Shown here one piece after another: positions 34,964-46,190 of a DNA stretch of 64,000 bases. Both the position numbers and the translations under genes were made by a program. The stretch's first letter is position 1; each line of letters opens with the position of its first letter. The stretch covers positions 20,992,001-21,056,000 of the forward strand of contig OY756964.1 of the NCBI GenBank assembly GCA_963580455.1, in the 5' to 3' direction. The stretch comes from Euonymus europaeus. Taxonomy: Eukaryota; Streptophyta; Magnoliopsida; Celastrales; Celastraceae. Below the pieces are notes generated by a model. It made no database searches. It was not told where the DNA came from and saw nothing but the letters and a program-made list of their open reading frames with translations.

Positions 34964-37581
34964 GGATTTAGTGTCTGAAAAAAAAAGTGAAGGAAGAAAA
35001 GTAAGAGAGAAAACAAAGCTTTGGAGTACATATGGAAGGCAAGAAAAGATCGACGGAGTCGGTTGATGTCAAATAAAAAAATTCCAATTTTTGGCATTCT
35101 TTAATTTATTTATTTTTCCTAATTTGACGTCTCTTGCAACCCTGCCTTTTGATGGGATGCTTCAATGGTTTCTTTCTTGTGTGTTCTTAAAAGGTTAATA
35201 CAGATATGGTCTTATCGGATGGGGGAAAAAGGGGAAGCCATGTTTATGTGATTTGGATGTTGGGCATCACCACAGTATTTGGAAAAAGGTGGATGTGATT
35301 TGGATTTGTTTGAATGTGTGTTGGGGCATGCCTTTGTGTTATGGAGGGCCTGTTTGCTTCTTCTTTTTCCTTGTGAAATCTCTGGGTGTGTTGAGATTTT
35401 ACGGGTCATGAAAAGAAAAAACAAGACCCTGTTTATAGAAATAAAAAAGGGTACTTTAAGGGTTGTTTTTTTCCTTTAAAAAAATGTAATAAATTTTTGT
35501 CTAATGATGTCTATAATGTTCAATGGAGACTTTTCTGGATTGCGAGGAGGACCTGTGCAAAAAATTTGATCAATTTTGAATAAAATCATAAATGTATAGT
35601 ATTTAAAACAAGTTCGAAAACATTTTGACAACAATAAAATTTTATTTTTGTTTCGAACAAAAAATACATTGTTGAATTTGTTATGCTAAATACTACATAT
35701 TTAAAGATTTTTTCAAAATTGTTCAAAATTTTTTTGGTGCACCAAAGTCCTTCCCCGATCCTGACTTTACCTTGTAGACATGGATTTTGCAGCAGAACAA
35801 ATGTCCAATTATATATCTATATATGATGTGAACTGTGAAGTAATAACAAAGCTTGTTTAGTCACTGTTAAACGAAAGAAGCCAAAACCGACTAGGAAACA
35901 AAGAACATAACAGGGATTGTTCCCTTTCAGAGTGAAGTTTCTAATGATTTGTATTCTAGTCAAGATCCAAGAGATAATTTATAATAATTTTTTTGGTCAA
36001 AACTGGGAAAAATGAGATTTAATTTGTACTTGGGTCTGGAACTAGGACACTTAACAGCTGTCACTGTGTTGGAGCTGGGTAAATGGCATCTCCAAATTGA
36101 TCTCGAACGACCTACACCAACGCAAGAAAAAGACTTTTCTTCTGAATGAAGAGTTGAATTATTTGGTCTGTGCATATTTGATGCACTTAATACTGAGTTC
36201 AGCACATGGGATACACAGTAAATGTTGCAGAGAGAGACTTGGGTCAGTGCAGGAAGTGAGAAACAGAGAAAGTTCCCACTTCCAGCCAACATAAACCTGC
36301 TTGAATTTGTAGGGCTAGTCTCTGTTAACCTCTGATGGATTTTGTTGGATAGCCTAGAAAGAAATCTGCATTTGACCATTTCCACTCATCAAGCACTTTG
36401 CACATTCATACTAAACATCACTGTGTTTATGTTGGTGAGAATATCGAATGGGGAGTGTCTATGTGCACATGTACAACATACATGTTTAAAACTCATACGA
36501 ACCCATACGTTTAAGCTATTAGCTTCAGTGCCTATTCATATATATTAACGGCTAACTTTGCTATGCTTATCTGATGTGGTACTTCAATCACTTGTGAATT
36601 TCTAACAGTTTAAAGGGTTTCAAGTATACTGTAAACACCTTTGATCGCTAACATTTTATATATAACAAAGAACCCATCCCAAGCACGATCACATTGGACA
36701 CCACACTATGTTGTAAGTACTGGGCAAATGAGCCCATCGTCCCACAACAGACAATTACAAGACCTTTGACCCATGAGAGTGACTCGAGATTTTTTTTTTT
36801 TTTTATTTATTTACGCAAGAGTTAAACCTAGGACCTCTTGCATTTGAGAACAGCAAGCTTACCACCAAGCCAACTCGAGTTCGACGTACTTTTATTTAAT
36901 AAATGATAAAAGGGGAAACCTGAAGTCATGAAAGACCGTTAGTTTTGCTTCACAGTTTTTCACTTATAGACACACTGTAGATGAACTGCACTTTCTTTTT
37001 CATGAATGGAGGACACAAGGAGCACCCTTCTACACTAGCAGATTGAGTTTCCAAGTTAAATAGCTGTGAATCGATAAGATAAACTGGAATCCCCGATGAG
37101 CAAAATGCTCAATTGTATGATTGCGCAAAAGGTTTAATTTAACTAGCCCAACTAGAATACTCCTAGAAAGCTAAAAATGAGGTGATTGAAACAGTTTCAT
37201 GCATCCAGTTTACATTGCTTGAAACAGTTTCAAGTAATCAGTTACATGCTTCCAAAATTGATATCTTCCAGCTCTTTCGCGTCATCTTTTCAATGCGCTA
37301 CCTTTTTAAACCTTACCAAGAAATAGTTCTAGCAGGCAAGCAATGCTACTTCTATACGTAGAAGTGATCACAGAGTAAAAAAAAAATGCTGTGTGGTGAC
37401 GGAAAACATGGCATATTCTTGGATCAAACTCATAGATGTAGTTTTTGCCTTGATCTCAAGTCAATCCAACCGGAATCATTTTTACAGCAGCTGGAACTGG
37501 CATCCCAAGGAATCCAAGGAAAACACTAATAAACCACTGCTGCCAACTGAGAGGTGAGAACACCCACAAACACATAGTTCT
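34964..37581. other. Spacer after the cyclin gene
   Basis: Contains the cyclin 3' region. A 141-codon minus-strand open frame (35960-36385) shows no known domain and is treated as chance. At 36790-36880 there is a T-rich run followed by 'gttaaacctaggacctcttgcatttgagaa', a phrase typical of dispersed plant repeats, in inverted partial relation to nearby 'actcgaga' and 'ctcgagt'. Nothing else is supported. Confidence 0.4.
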
Positions 37582-39405
37582 TCAATATTCCTTTGCAGAG
37601 GTTGAATCATTGATCTTTTCCAGCATGACAAAAAAGCTATTCCTCAAGGGAGTTTCCTATAACAAGATTTCTAGATTAAACACGGCACATTGCTTATAAC
37701 TATAAATCAACTCCTATCATTGATCCATGGTAGCAGAAGTCAAGCTCTTCTATATGAGATTAAAATTTTAACATAGGAATGTAAATTTTCAAATCAACAA
37801 ATTCTACAATAGGAAATATTATTTACAAACTCTGGCCAAGATGGATGAAGAGTGGCTGAATTGATCTTCTAAGTGCAAGTTAATGAAAAACTCTAAACCT
37901 GAAAATCTTTTACTTCAATATAAAAGGAACATGAAAGTTCGGTGTATCTTACCAAGATCGTTAGTCAACAAAATATGAAAAATAATTACGGAAATAAAAA
38001 CAAATAAGAACATCGCAGTTTTAACGAGGAAACTTGACTGAGAAAAACCTCGAGTCTATGAGCGACCAACCTTGCGAAACAATCCAATAAAAACGAATCA
38101 AGATTACAACTATATCTTTGATCTAAAGACATAGCTCGTACATCTCATTTAATGTATATTTCGACTCTCCACTCAACCCAACAAGATAGAGTTTACTTTT
38201 GGTATCCCAAAAGTCTTCACCTCAATGAACCATGTACCAACTCATTCTTCGCCAAGAATACAGCTGAATGCCTTCGAAGAATCACAAATATGAACAAAAT
38301 ATCTTCTCTACAATTCTCTCTTCACACAAACAATCAAGATCTCACCCAAGAAAGATCGAAAATTATGAGAGAATTGAAAGAAGAAGAAAAAAGCATGAAT
38401 ATATGGCCTATATCTCACGTTGCTTCGATCACCCTTCACCTTTAATTGTCATCCACTTTAATAGAGTACTACTATCTTCCTGATAAGAGTTCCATAATCG
38501 TGATATAACCTGAAGATTATCTCCTATACTCCAATATACATGACACAACTTTTAATTACATTATTAACATAAACACACGACATTATCACGTGTGATCGTC
38601 ATCCATCCACTTTCCAAGTGATGTACGTAACAACCATGCAATGAAACATTCACTAACAAACAATGCAAACAAATGATAATAAAGTCCAACAACTCTACAA
38701 GATATTGATCAAGCTTATCCACTAGATGGTTAGCCAATACAGATGAGCACGGCATGCATCCATGGTTTATTCACACTAGACTCCAAACAATATTAAGCAC
38801 TTATCCAGTCATTTGTCACTCATCGATTAGGAGTCCTAGATAAATTAAAAGAGTTTAACCCATCATATCCATAATAACAAAACGTCACTTATTAATTATA
38901 TCTAAAACAACTCCTAGCTGTAAATAACATGGTCTATTTCAACTTCAACACGTCACAAAGTTATCTCACAATTGTCAATTATTATTTTTAATTAGAAAAA
39001 CCAACAAAACGCCCATATGCGGGGCCTCAATTTCCTGCAGGGTAATTGAAGTAGATTGGAGAAAGAACTGCCCACAGCTAATGCTCCCAGTTCACAGCCT
39101 AGTAGGTATAGTTGGTTAATGCAATATACTTTCCCAAGTAAGAGAGAGATTCATAACAATTCGGATTAGGCAATAATCTGCTACAAGAATCCACGAACAA
39201 GTTCGATTCACTTCCTTATCCAAAAACTTTCTTCAAGACCAAATAGAAACGGAATTATACGGTTTTTTCACAAACGAAATGACCAAGCGATCAAAGAAAT
39301 GAGAGATACCCGATTGGAGCGACGGAGAGCCTCAGCCTCGAAACGTTTGCAATAAAACGGAATCTTCGTTTCAGATTCTTCACAAACCAGCAAAACTTCC
39401 TCCAT
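37582..39405 (-). pseudogene. Putative small unknown gene, split or interrupted
   Basis: Not a family I recognise. A convincing first exon is 39405-39310: in-frame upstream stop, ATG, 32 codons starting MEEVLLVCEESETKIPFYCK and ending RRSNR, then a GT donor at phase 0. A plausible last exon in the same phase is 37656-37582: an AG acceptor, then ETPLRNSFFVMLEKINDSTS and AKEY with a stop. Between them no clean middle exon was found. A short possible exon start follows an AG near 39042 (EIEAPHMG), but it runs straight into repeat-like DNA (about 37960-39006), as if an insertion had disrupted it. An alternative terminal exon near 37550-37463 would encode a hydrophobic tail, WFISVFLGFLGMPVPAAVK. 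The two exons could also splice directly to give a 56-residue protein. Confidence 0.3.
37960..39006. repeat. Possible solo LTR or other inserted repeat
   Basis: On the minus strand it begins TGTTGGTTTTTCTAATT, a Copia-like LTR start. Near its far end is a 'taacgaggaaacttgactgagaaaaacctcgagtctatgagcgacca' type block resembling the one near 2790-2850. I could not find a matching 5-bp target duplication or a certain end, so the limits are approximate and the class is a guess. Confidence 0.3.
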
Positions 39406-39859
39406 CTCTGCAACGCCTTCTCGGACGAGTTTTTGCTTTCACCTCCCCAAAGTTGTCATCCAAATAGCTCTGCATAACATAACACAGTATCCAGCTCCAC
39501 CGCCTCCACTTCAAACAAAACGGACACTCCCGTCGATTTGAATAGAATCCAAAACACGGGCCCGATGGGCCTTGAGGGTCAAATTAGTTTTTCCTTTAAT
39601 TTGTTTAAAATTATTTAAAAAACAAATTCGAAAAATTTGAGCTTGACAATTGTGTATTAATGGGGTAAGTAAACTTTTGGTAATCGAAAGATTGTGAATT
39701 TTTCAATTTGACCATAGAATATTCAAACGTTACAACTTAATAGTTCAATATTTAATTTTGTTTCAAATTGATCACTAAAGTAAATTTGGGTTTTTTTAGC
39801 GGCCAATGCACTGATTTGACCATTAACAAAAATACTAATGTAGACGGACAGTTGCCATA

Positions 39860-39876
39860 TGGAAAATAACTTTTTT
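39860..39876. repeat. Target-site duplication, 3' side of the LINE
   Basis: Reads TGGAAAATAACTTTTTT, identical to 45753-45769. It lies just beyond the element's short poly(A) tail (a T run on the plus strand), so the true junction within the T run is uncertain by a few bases. Confidence 0.85.
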
Positions 39877-39913
39877 TTTTAGATCCAAAGGAGGGAAACA
39901 CCCAAAAAAGAAA

Positions 39914-42900
39914 CTACTCAACTCTCCTCATGACACGTCTAGGCCAAGACACACCCATGATATCATCTCTTAACAGCTCCATAATCCCCATTGGAGGCCG
40001 ATACAGCACCCGACCTCCCCTCTCATTCAGGGAAGCCATATTTGCAAGACTATCCGCACATCGATTACTTTCGCGATATACATGACACACCTTGACCCTC
40101 CAGTTCCTCCTCAATAACGTACGACATACATGAATTAGGTTGATGGGCGGAGTCAAATGACTCTCAGTAGTCTGAAGCCAAGAGGACACTAGAAGAGAAT
40201 CTGTCTCAAGAATAAGATGACGATACCCTGACTCCCATGCCAAAGAAAGACCCTTGAACACTGCCCACAACTCCGCCTCGACGGCACTGCAACTCCCAAT
40301 ATTCATGGAGAACCCGACTAACCATCTTCCTCCAAAATCTCGAATCAACCCCCCGGCTGTTGCTACTCGAGAACTACCTTTACAGCACCCATCCGTGTTG
40401 AGCTTCACCCAGTCAATAGGAGGAGGATCCCATCCAACTAATGTAATCTCTTTAACTCTCCCAGTAGCCCCCATGCCATGCAATGAAGCCCAGTTGGCAA
40501 ATGAGTTAATAATCTCACCCATGGAGTGCGTGATCCATTCCACTTTCCATGATAGTGAAGGAACATTATCGTTAAATACATAATCATTCCTCCATCTCCA
40601 AATATTCCATAATGTCACCGCAAACATATCAGCCCAATTAGTGGATAATGCATGAGCATTTTTCTTGCAAAGATTTTCAAATATCCACGCATGAAAAGAT
40701 AACCCAAACTGCTCCTCTCTTTCTTGCATCGGTAACAGACAATCCCAGATCTGAGCAGCTTTTGGACACAGCCGAAATAAATGTTGCACATCTTCCTCCT
40801 CATCTCTACAAAACTTACAAGTCGCATCAGTTGTAAACTTTCTTTTCACCCGTTCCACATTGCACATAAGTTTCTGTCGAGCCACTTGCCAAACTAAAAC
40901 TTTTATACGTTGAGGAACACTAAGCTTCCATATTTTTGTCCAAATTGGATCAATAACAGGCTCAGTACATCCTGTAGCAGCCTCATACGCAGACCTTATA
41001 GAAAAATTGCCATTACCGGACAAGCCCCAACAAATCTTGTCTACCATACCATCCTCTTCACAAAGCATGAAAGAAGCCAATTGATTTTCAATATAATCCG
41101 GCAACAGGTCCTTTAATTTGCTCCACGACCAGCCCCCACCTGGCACCCAATAACTACTCACCATGCTATGCTTCTCAACCAAAGAAATTTCTCTCAAGCA
41201 AAACTCAATTAACGGTTTATGCCCCAGCCAAATATCAAGCCAAAACCGAGTTCCTTTACCATTGCGAACCAAAGATTCCATACCCAGCTCCAGAATATAT
41301 TTTGATTTAACAAGACCCTTCCATAAATTTGAAGAACCTTGTTTTCGCTGAAAACTCAAAAGACTAGCATCTCTTCTCATATATTTATTCGCAACGACGC
41401 TCGCCCATAAACATTGCTTTTCCTGGCCTAGTCTCCAACCCATTTTGGCCAAAAATGCATGATTCATTTGCTCCATTTTTCGGAGCCCCAAACCCCCTTC
41501 TTTTTTTGGAGTACAAACCCGATCCCAATTCACCATACTAATCGGTCGACGCTCCCCACTTCCACCCCACAAAAAACGACGAGTCAAACGCTCAATATGC
41601 AAACACAAAGCCTTTGGCAATAACGTCGTTTGCATCACATAACTTGGAATGGAGTTTAACACAGATTTTGCCAAAGTGATTCTGCCAGCAAGAGAAAGAT
41701 ACCTTGTTTTCCAACCATCCAAAACGGGAAGAGATCCGATCCACTATATATTGGTACTCCTTTGCGGAAGTCTTTCCATGGATCGAAGGAGTGCCCAAAT
41801 ACATACCCAAATTCTCTGTTAGAGGAATACCCGACATATTCGATAATTCAGTAGCAACATCCCCATCCACATTCTTGGCCACATAAATTTGGGATTTTTT
41901 AAAGTTGACTCGTTGGCCCGAGCTAGCACAAAATAAATCTAAACAACCCATGACAACCCTCATCTGCTCTGTCGTTGCTTCAGCAAATAACACCATATCA
42001 TCGGCAAAGAAAAGATGCGATAAACCTGGCCCATGAGGTGAAAGTTTAACAGCGTTCCAACTCCCACTATAAACAACATTATTTATCAAATGACCCAATC
42101 GCTCAATGCACATCACAAAAAGATAAGGAGATATAGAGTCCCCTTGTCGAATTCCACGGCTTGGCTTAAAATACTCCGATTTTTTTCCATTCCACACTAT
42201 TGACATACGAGAGGTAGCAACACAATTCATAATATTACGGACCCAATCATCAGGAAAACTCACCTCTTGTAGGGTGTCCTTGATGAATGCCCAAGAAAGG
42301 CGATCATAGGCCTTCTCCAAATCAATCTTGATAGCCATATATCCACGGCCTGTTCTACTTCTAGCCATAGAATTCAAAACCTCCTGATAAATAATAATGT
42401 TATCGGTAATTTGTCTACCAGGCACAAAGCTGCTTTGGTTTGGAGCTACTATACAAGGCAGGATTTGCTTGAGTCTGTTCGTCATTACCTTTGTGAGCAC
42501 TTTATAAGCCACACTACACAAGCTGATGGGCCTGAATTGGTGAACCATCTCAGGCCTACAAACCTTAGGAATAAGCACAATCAAGGTATCATTTACATTA
42601 GGAGGTAGAATCCCAGTGTCAAAAAAATTAAGAGCCAGGCTGCACAGATCCAACCCAATAATATTCCACATTCGTTGATAGAATCCGGCATGAAAACCAT
42701 CAGGACCCGACGCTTTGAAAGGAGCCATATCAAACAATGCCCGCTTGATCTCCTCTTGCGTGAATCTTTCGTGTAATATGGTCGTACTATTCTGATGCAA
42801 AACAGGAAATCCGCCATGACACATCAAAGAAACATTGCAGTGACTATCATCCGTGAATAAGGATCTAAAAAAATCAACAATCATACTTTGAAGCTCTTTA

Positions 42901-44060
42901 GGGTCAGACACCCAGATATTATTATTTCACATATCTCTCAACGTTTCCACCCTAGCCTGGCATCTTTTAACTACTGTTGAAGCATGGTAGTATTTGGTGT
43001 TCCTATCTCCAGAATGAATCCACTCCTCCCGCGACTTCTGAAACCACAAAATTTCCTCTTGATGAAGAATAATATCCAGCTCGCGTCTTAATTTTAACTC
43101 CAACCGATAAAATTGCCTAGAAAAATTCAACGAAAGCCTTCTTTGAACTTCTCCAAGCCGTGCCCATAACCTCCTCTTTCTTCTAAAAATGCACCCAAAT
43201 GTGGACCGATTCCAATCCTGCAGGACAGAGGCTAGACCTCCAATGTTCGTTCCAAAAGGAGCCCCTATCTGCCAACTTTCTCTTACCACCTGGCTGAATT
43301 GAGGATGCGTAAGCCATGCAGCTTGAAATTTGAAGCTCGGCCGACCCATGTCATTTCTTTGATTATTAAACCGGATCAATAGAGGAGAATGATCAGATTG
43401 GTTTTTTGGAAGATGTAAAATAGAAGCATTGGGAAAATATTCCCTTCCGCTGCCATTGCAAAGAACACGATCAAGCCTCGCCCCCTTCAAAGTTTCCATA
43501 TTTGATCCCCTGGTCCAGGTAAACCGAGGGCCTGAGAAACCCATATCAACCAAACCTTGATCAAAAATCCAATCAATAAAACCTGAATTTCTATTCATCG
43601 CCGAACTACTATAGGAATGGCACTCCTCTGATGAAGTAATTGAATTGAAATCTCCAGCAGCAATCCATGGACCCACAATCTCCATGTTCTCCTTAGTCAA
43701 GTCCCTCCATAGAAATTTCCGAAGGTATGGATCCGGGCTTCCATAGACTATAGACAACACCCAAGGTTGAGCAGAGCCTTGTTTAACACACAAATGAATA
43801 AATTGCGGATGAGTTCTAAGAATCTCAATTTGATAATAATCCTTCCAGAAAAGCCATATGCCACCACTAAACCCCACTGCTTCCACCCGGATCCAATTAT
43901 TATAGGGCCATTTTTTGCAAATCTCATCTGCATGAACTCCACTCACCCTTGTCTCCAACAATCCTAAAATACCAGGCTTATGCAATTTCAATAAATCATT
44001 AAGAGCACGACTAAACTCTCGAGAAGCCGCACCTTGACAATTCCAAATCATACAATTCAT
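39914..44060 (-). pseudogene. LINE ORF2: endonuclease, reverse transcriptase, RNase H (one stop, one frameshift)
   Basis: ORF2 nicks target DNA and copies LINE RNA into it. The endonuclease part starts MNCMIWNCQGAASREF and includes LLETRVSG, AAGDFNS and SDHSPLL. A TGA at 42927-42929 interrupts it between the endonuclease and the reverse transcriptase; translation stays in frame beyond. The reverse transcriptase has FKASGPDG, IDLEKAYDR, GIRQGDSISPYLF and the catalytic FADD. Around 41710-41724 a one-base insertion in a short T run shifts the frame. The next frame resumes at WKTRYLSLAGRITLAKS and goes on through a zf-RVT region (CKFCRDEEEDVQHLFRLCP) to an RNase H domain with NTDGCCKG, EAELWAV, ETDS and a HVYRESNRCADSLA end. 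Total length is about 1,380 codons, near the usual plant L1 ORF2 size. Confidence 0.92.
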
Positions 44061-44144
44061 ATATAGAATAATATAGATGATAGCAACCTGACAACCCGAA
44101 AAGCCTTGCCCAGCATAAGACAGAGACTACACCGTCAAACCAAA

Positions 44145-45740
44145 TCAGACCGCCAAATAGCTAACCACCCCTTTTGCAGCCAGGGGTTGCCCACCATCCA
44201 AGGCTACACTCTCATCACCTTTGTTCAAGATCAAGATAGCATTTCCCTCCCTCATAGCCTCACGACAAACAACGTCTCTCTTATCAGTCTCTATATCATT
44301 TACATTCATCATCAGAGGTGGGGGATCTTGATGGTGTTCTTCATTGAGCAGGTTCAATAAGTGAGCATCAATTGTATTCTCATAGGGGACACCTTCATTC
44401 CACACCACCGAACGAGTGATCTCCTTTCCACTCCTAGATCCACGCACCACAACATGACTTTTCTCAGCAGCAGCTTTCCTAGATTGGGTGATAGGTAAAG
44501 ACTGAGATTCTACATTCTGCTTACTAGTTAACACTGTAGAATTGGGCTCTGCTATTGTACGCTGATTCTTTTCACCACTAACCTCATCTCGGACAACCCA
44601 AACATTGGGCCTACGTCTTTGACCAGAATAATGTTGCACACTCTGCTCCACCTGGCCCATGGGTTGTGGCCCCTCCCCATTATTAAGAACCCCATTATCC
44701 TCCACAAAATTCATTCCTTGATTTTCTTCTACATGCAAAATGTCAAACCGTGAACTTTGGGGAGGATTCTCAGCTCTTGATTGAGGTTGAGCTGATTTGT
44801 TACCCATTCTGGATCCCCGAGCTCCCCCATTATTGGTAATACCAGCTGGTTTCCTAATCCCACGCCGAGACTTGCTCCCTACCAACATCCAAGGGCCATA
44901 ATCTTCCAATAATTCCGGATTCACTTCCCGAAATTCGTTCCTCCCCCGATTCTCCTCCGGTTTAGTTTCTTCCCCATGGCCGCCATCCACTGGTGGTCTC
45001 CCTTCAGCCCCCATGGCAGGTCCAGCAGCGAGCAAGCATGTCTCTTGCCTATGCCCATAACACCCACATTTGAAACAGACTAAATGAATTCCCTCGTACT
45101 CTATACGACGAATCTGGCGCCTTAACAACCTCTCCATACTATCTTGCTCAGGGTCAAAGTTAGGGAACCAGTCCCGAACCGTTAGATAATGATCCATCAC
45201 CATCCATGGTCCTCCGTACTTAGCAAATTCATAATCATCTTTGGACGCAAACTTAACAATATAATAGTCATTGCCAATAGCCACAAGCTCCATGAACGCT
45301 TTAGGTCGCCAGAGGTTATTGATCTTACTAAGAAGGAATTTGTAACCGATAGTCCGCCCCAAAATCTTAATGATCAAAGTCTGTCTCCAAGGGGATCGTA
45401 ACCTCTGTTTTTCTTCCTTAGACACCCGTATGACTGGGCAATCCAGGTCTTCTTCATCTTCTATATAACCCTCCTCATCATCTGAAACTAACTCTGCTTT
45501 CTCCTTATCCTCGCCCTGATGTGATCGTGGAGCATTCTCACAACCCACCAACGTATCCCGAAAAGAAGGCTTAGTTGTATTATTACCATCCTCCTCCATA
45601 GGAGTCTCCTCAACCCTGTTATCCATGGAGTAGTTATCATCTTCCCTATCGCCATCCGCCCCACCTGTTTTAACTTTTTTGTTGCTTCGCACAAGTAGAT
45701 CAGCCTCCTCGGGAGAACGCTCAATCGCCGTAGTCACCAT
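44145..45740 (-). CDS. LINE ORF1: DUF4283 and zinc-knuckle nucleic-acid-binding protein
   Basis: Intact 531-codon frame. It begins MVTTAIERSPEEADLLVRSN, typical of plant L1 ORF1. A DUF4283-type RNA-binding region lies around residues 110-190, with SPWRQTLIIKILGRTIGYKF and AKYGGPWMVMDHYLTVRDW. A CX2CX4HX4C zinc knuckle (CFKCGCYGHRQETC) follows at about residue 220. The C-terminal half is low complexity, rich in Asn, Gly, Glu and Gln. In related elements roughly 60 residues with a VWVRIP-type motif sit between the DW(F) end of DUF4283 and the RIEYEG before the knuckle. Here they are missing, so an in-frame internal deletion is likely. The short open frames inside it on either strand are shadows. 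Confidence 0.88.
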   Translation of the reverse strand: MVTTAIERSPEEADLLVRSNKKVKTGGADGDREDDNYSMDNRVEETPMEEDGNNTTKPSFRDTLVGCENAPRSHQGEDKEKAELVSDDEEGYIEDEEDLDCPVIRVSKEEKQRLRSPWRQTLIIKILGRTIGYKFLLSKINNLWRPKAFMELVAIGNDYYIVKFASKDDYEFAKYGGPWMVMDHYLTVRDWFPNFDPEQDSMERLLRRQIRRIEYEGIHLVCFKCGCYGHRQETCLLAAGPAMGAEGRPPVDGGHGEETKPEENRGRNEFREVNPELLEDYGPWMLVGSKSRRGIRKPAGITNNGGARGSRMGNKSAQPQSRAENPPQSSRFDILHVEENQGMNFVEDNGVLNNGEGPQPMGQVEQSVQHYSGQRRRPNVWVVRDEVSGEKNQRTIAEPNSTVLTSKQNVESQSLPITQSRKAAAEKSHVVVRGSRSGKEITRSVVWNEGVPYENTIDAHLLNLLNEEHHQDPPPLMMNVNDIETDKRDVVCREAMREGNAILILNKGDESVALDGGQPLAAKGVVSYLAV

Positions 45741-45752
45741 CCTTTACCCAGT

Positions 45753-45769
45753 TGGAAAATAACTTTTTT
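45753..45769. repeat. Target-site duplication, 5' side of the LINE
   Basis: Identical 17 bases to 39860-39876. It lies 12 bases upstream (minus strand) of the ORF1 start codon. Confidence 0.85.
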
Positions 45770-45831
45770 GTTTGTTGTTTTTAGAAACATATAGACAAAT
45801 CAGGGTCAAACACATGTATGATTAATATATA

Positions 45832-46097
45832 CTCCCCCTGTTCCATTTTAATTGTCCTTTATTTTTTTTTTGGATGTACGAAAATGCATGCCCATTTCAA
45901 TTAATGAAAGCTATTTTTTCTCATTTTTTCCTTATTTACCCTTAACTTGAAAAGCTCAATAACCATGCACATTAATTATGGTGCTAAAGTATTTGTCATT
46001 ATAAATAGACGTATAAACTTCAAATTGAAAGGGAATTAAATATTTTCTTAACCTGTGTGAAAAAATGAAAGGGACAATTAAAATGGGACGGAGAGAG
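45832..46097. mobile_element. Stowaway-like MITE, 266 bp
   Basis: Ends are CTCCCCCTGTTCCATTTTAA on the left and, on the reverse complement of the right, CTCTCTCCGTCCCATTTTAA, continuing into TTGTCC. This is the standard CTCCCTCCGT-CCCATTTTAATTGTCC terminus of Stowaway (Tc1/Mariner) MITEs. It is flanked by TA at 45830-45831 and 46098-46099. No coding capacity. Confidence 0.9.
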
Positions 46098-46190
46098 TAT
46101 ATATTATTACACTAAAATCAGATTAATTAAAAAATATCAAATTTTAAACTACCGACTTATTTTACATTCAGTGACCAAATAATAAGAAAG

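Larger units (their letters stand above)
39877..45752 (-). mobile_element. L1-class LINE retrotransposon, near full length, inactivated
   Basis: About 5.9 kb flanked by a 17-bp direct repeat (39860-39876 and 45753-45769), with a short poly(A) at the 3' end, as expected from target-primed reverse transcription. It carries ORF1 (nucleic-acid-binding, 44145-45740) and ORF2 (endonuclease, reverse transcriptase, RNase H, 39914-44060), separated by 84 bases. ORF2 has one stop codon and one frameshift, so the copy cannot make a full ORF2 protein. Only 12 bases lie between the ORF1 start and the duplication, so the 5' leader is nearly all missing. The 3' leader is about 33 bases. Intact target duplications and few lesions suggest a fairly recent insertion. 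Confidence 0.93.

Noticed and set aside
35960..36385. 141-codon minus-strand open frame
   Set aside because: No known domain, no splice partner in a consistent frame, and composition like the surrounding spacer.
40254..43967. Several plus-strand open frames of 60-110 codons
   Set aside because: They are antisense to LINE ORF2, whose residues are clearly conserved on the minus strand.
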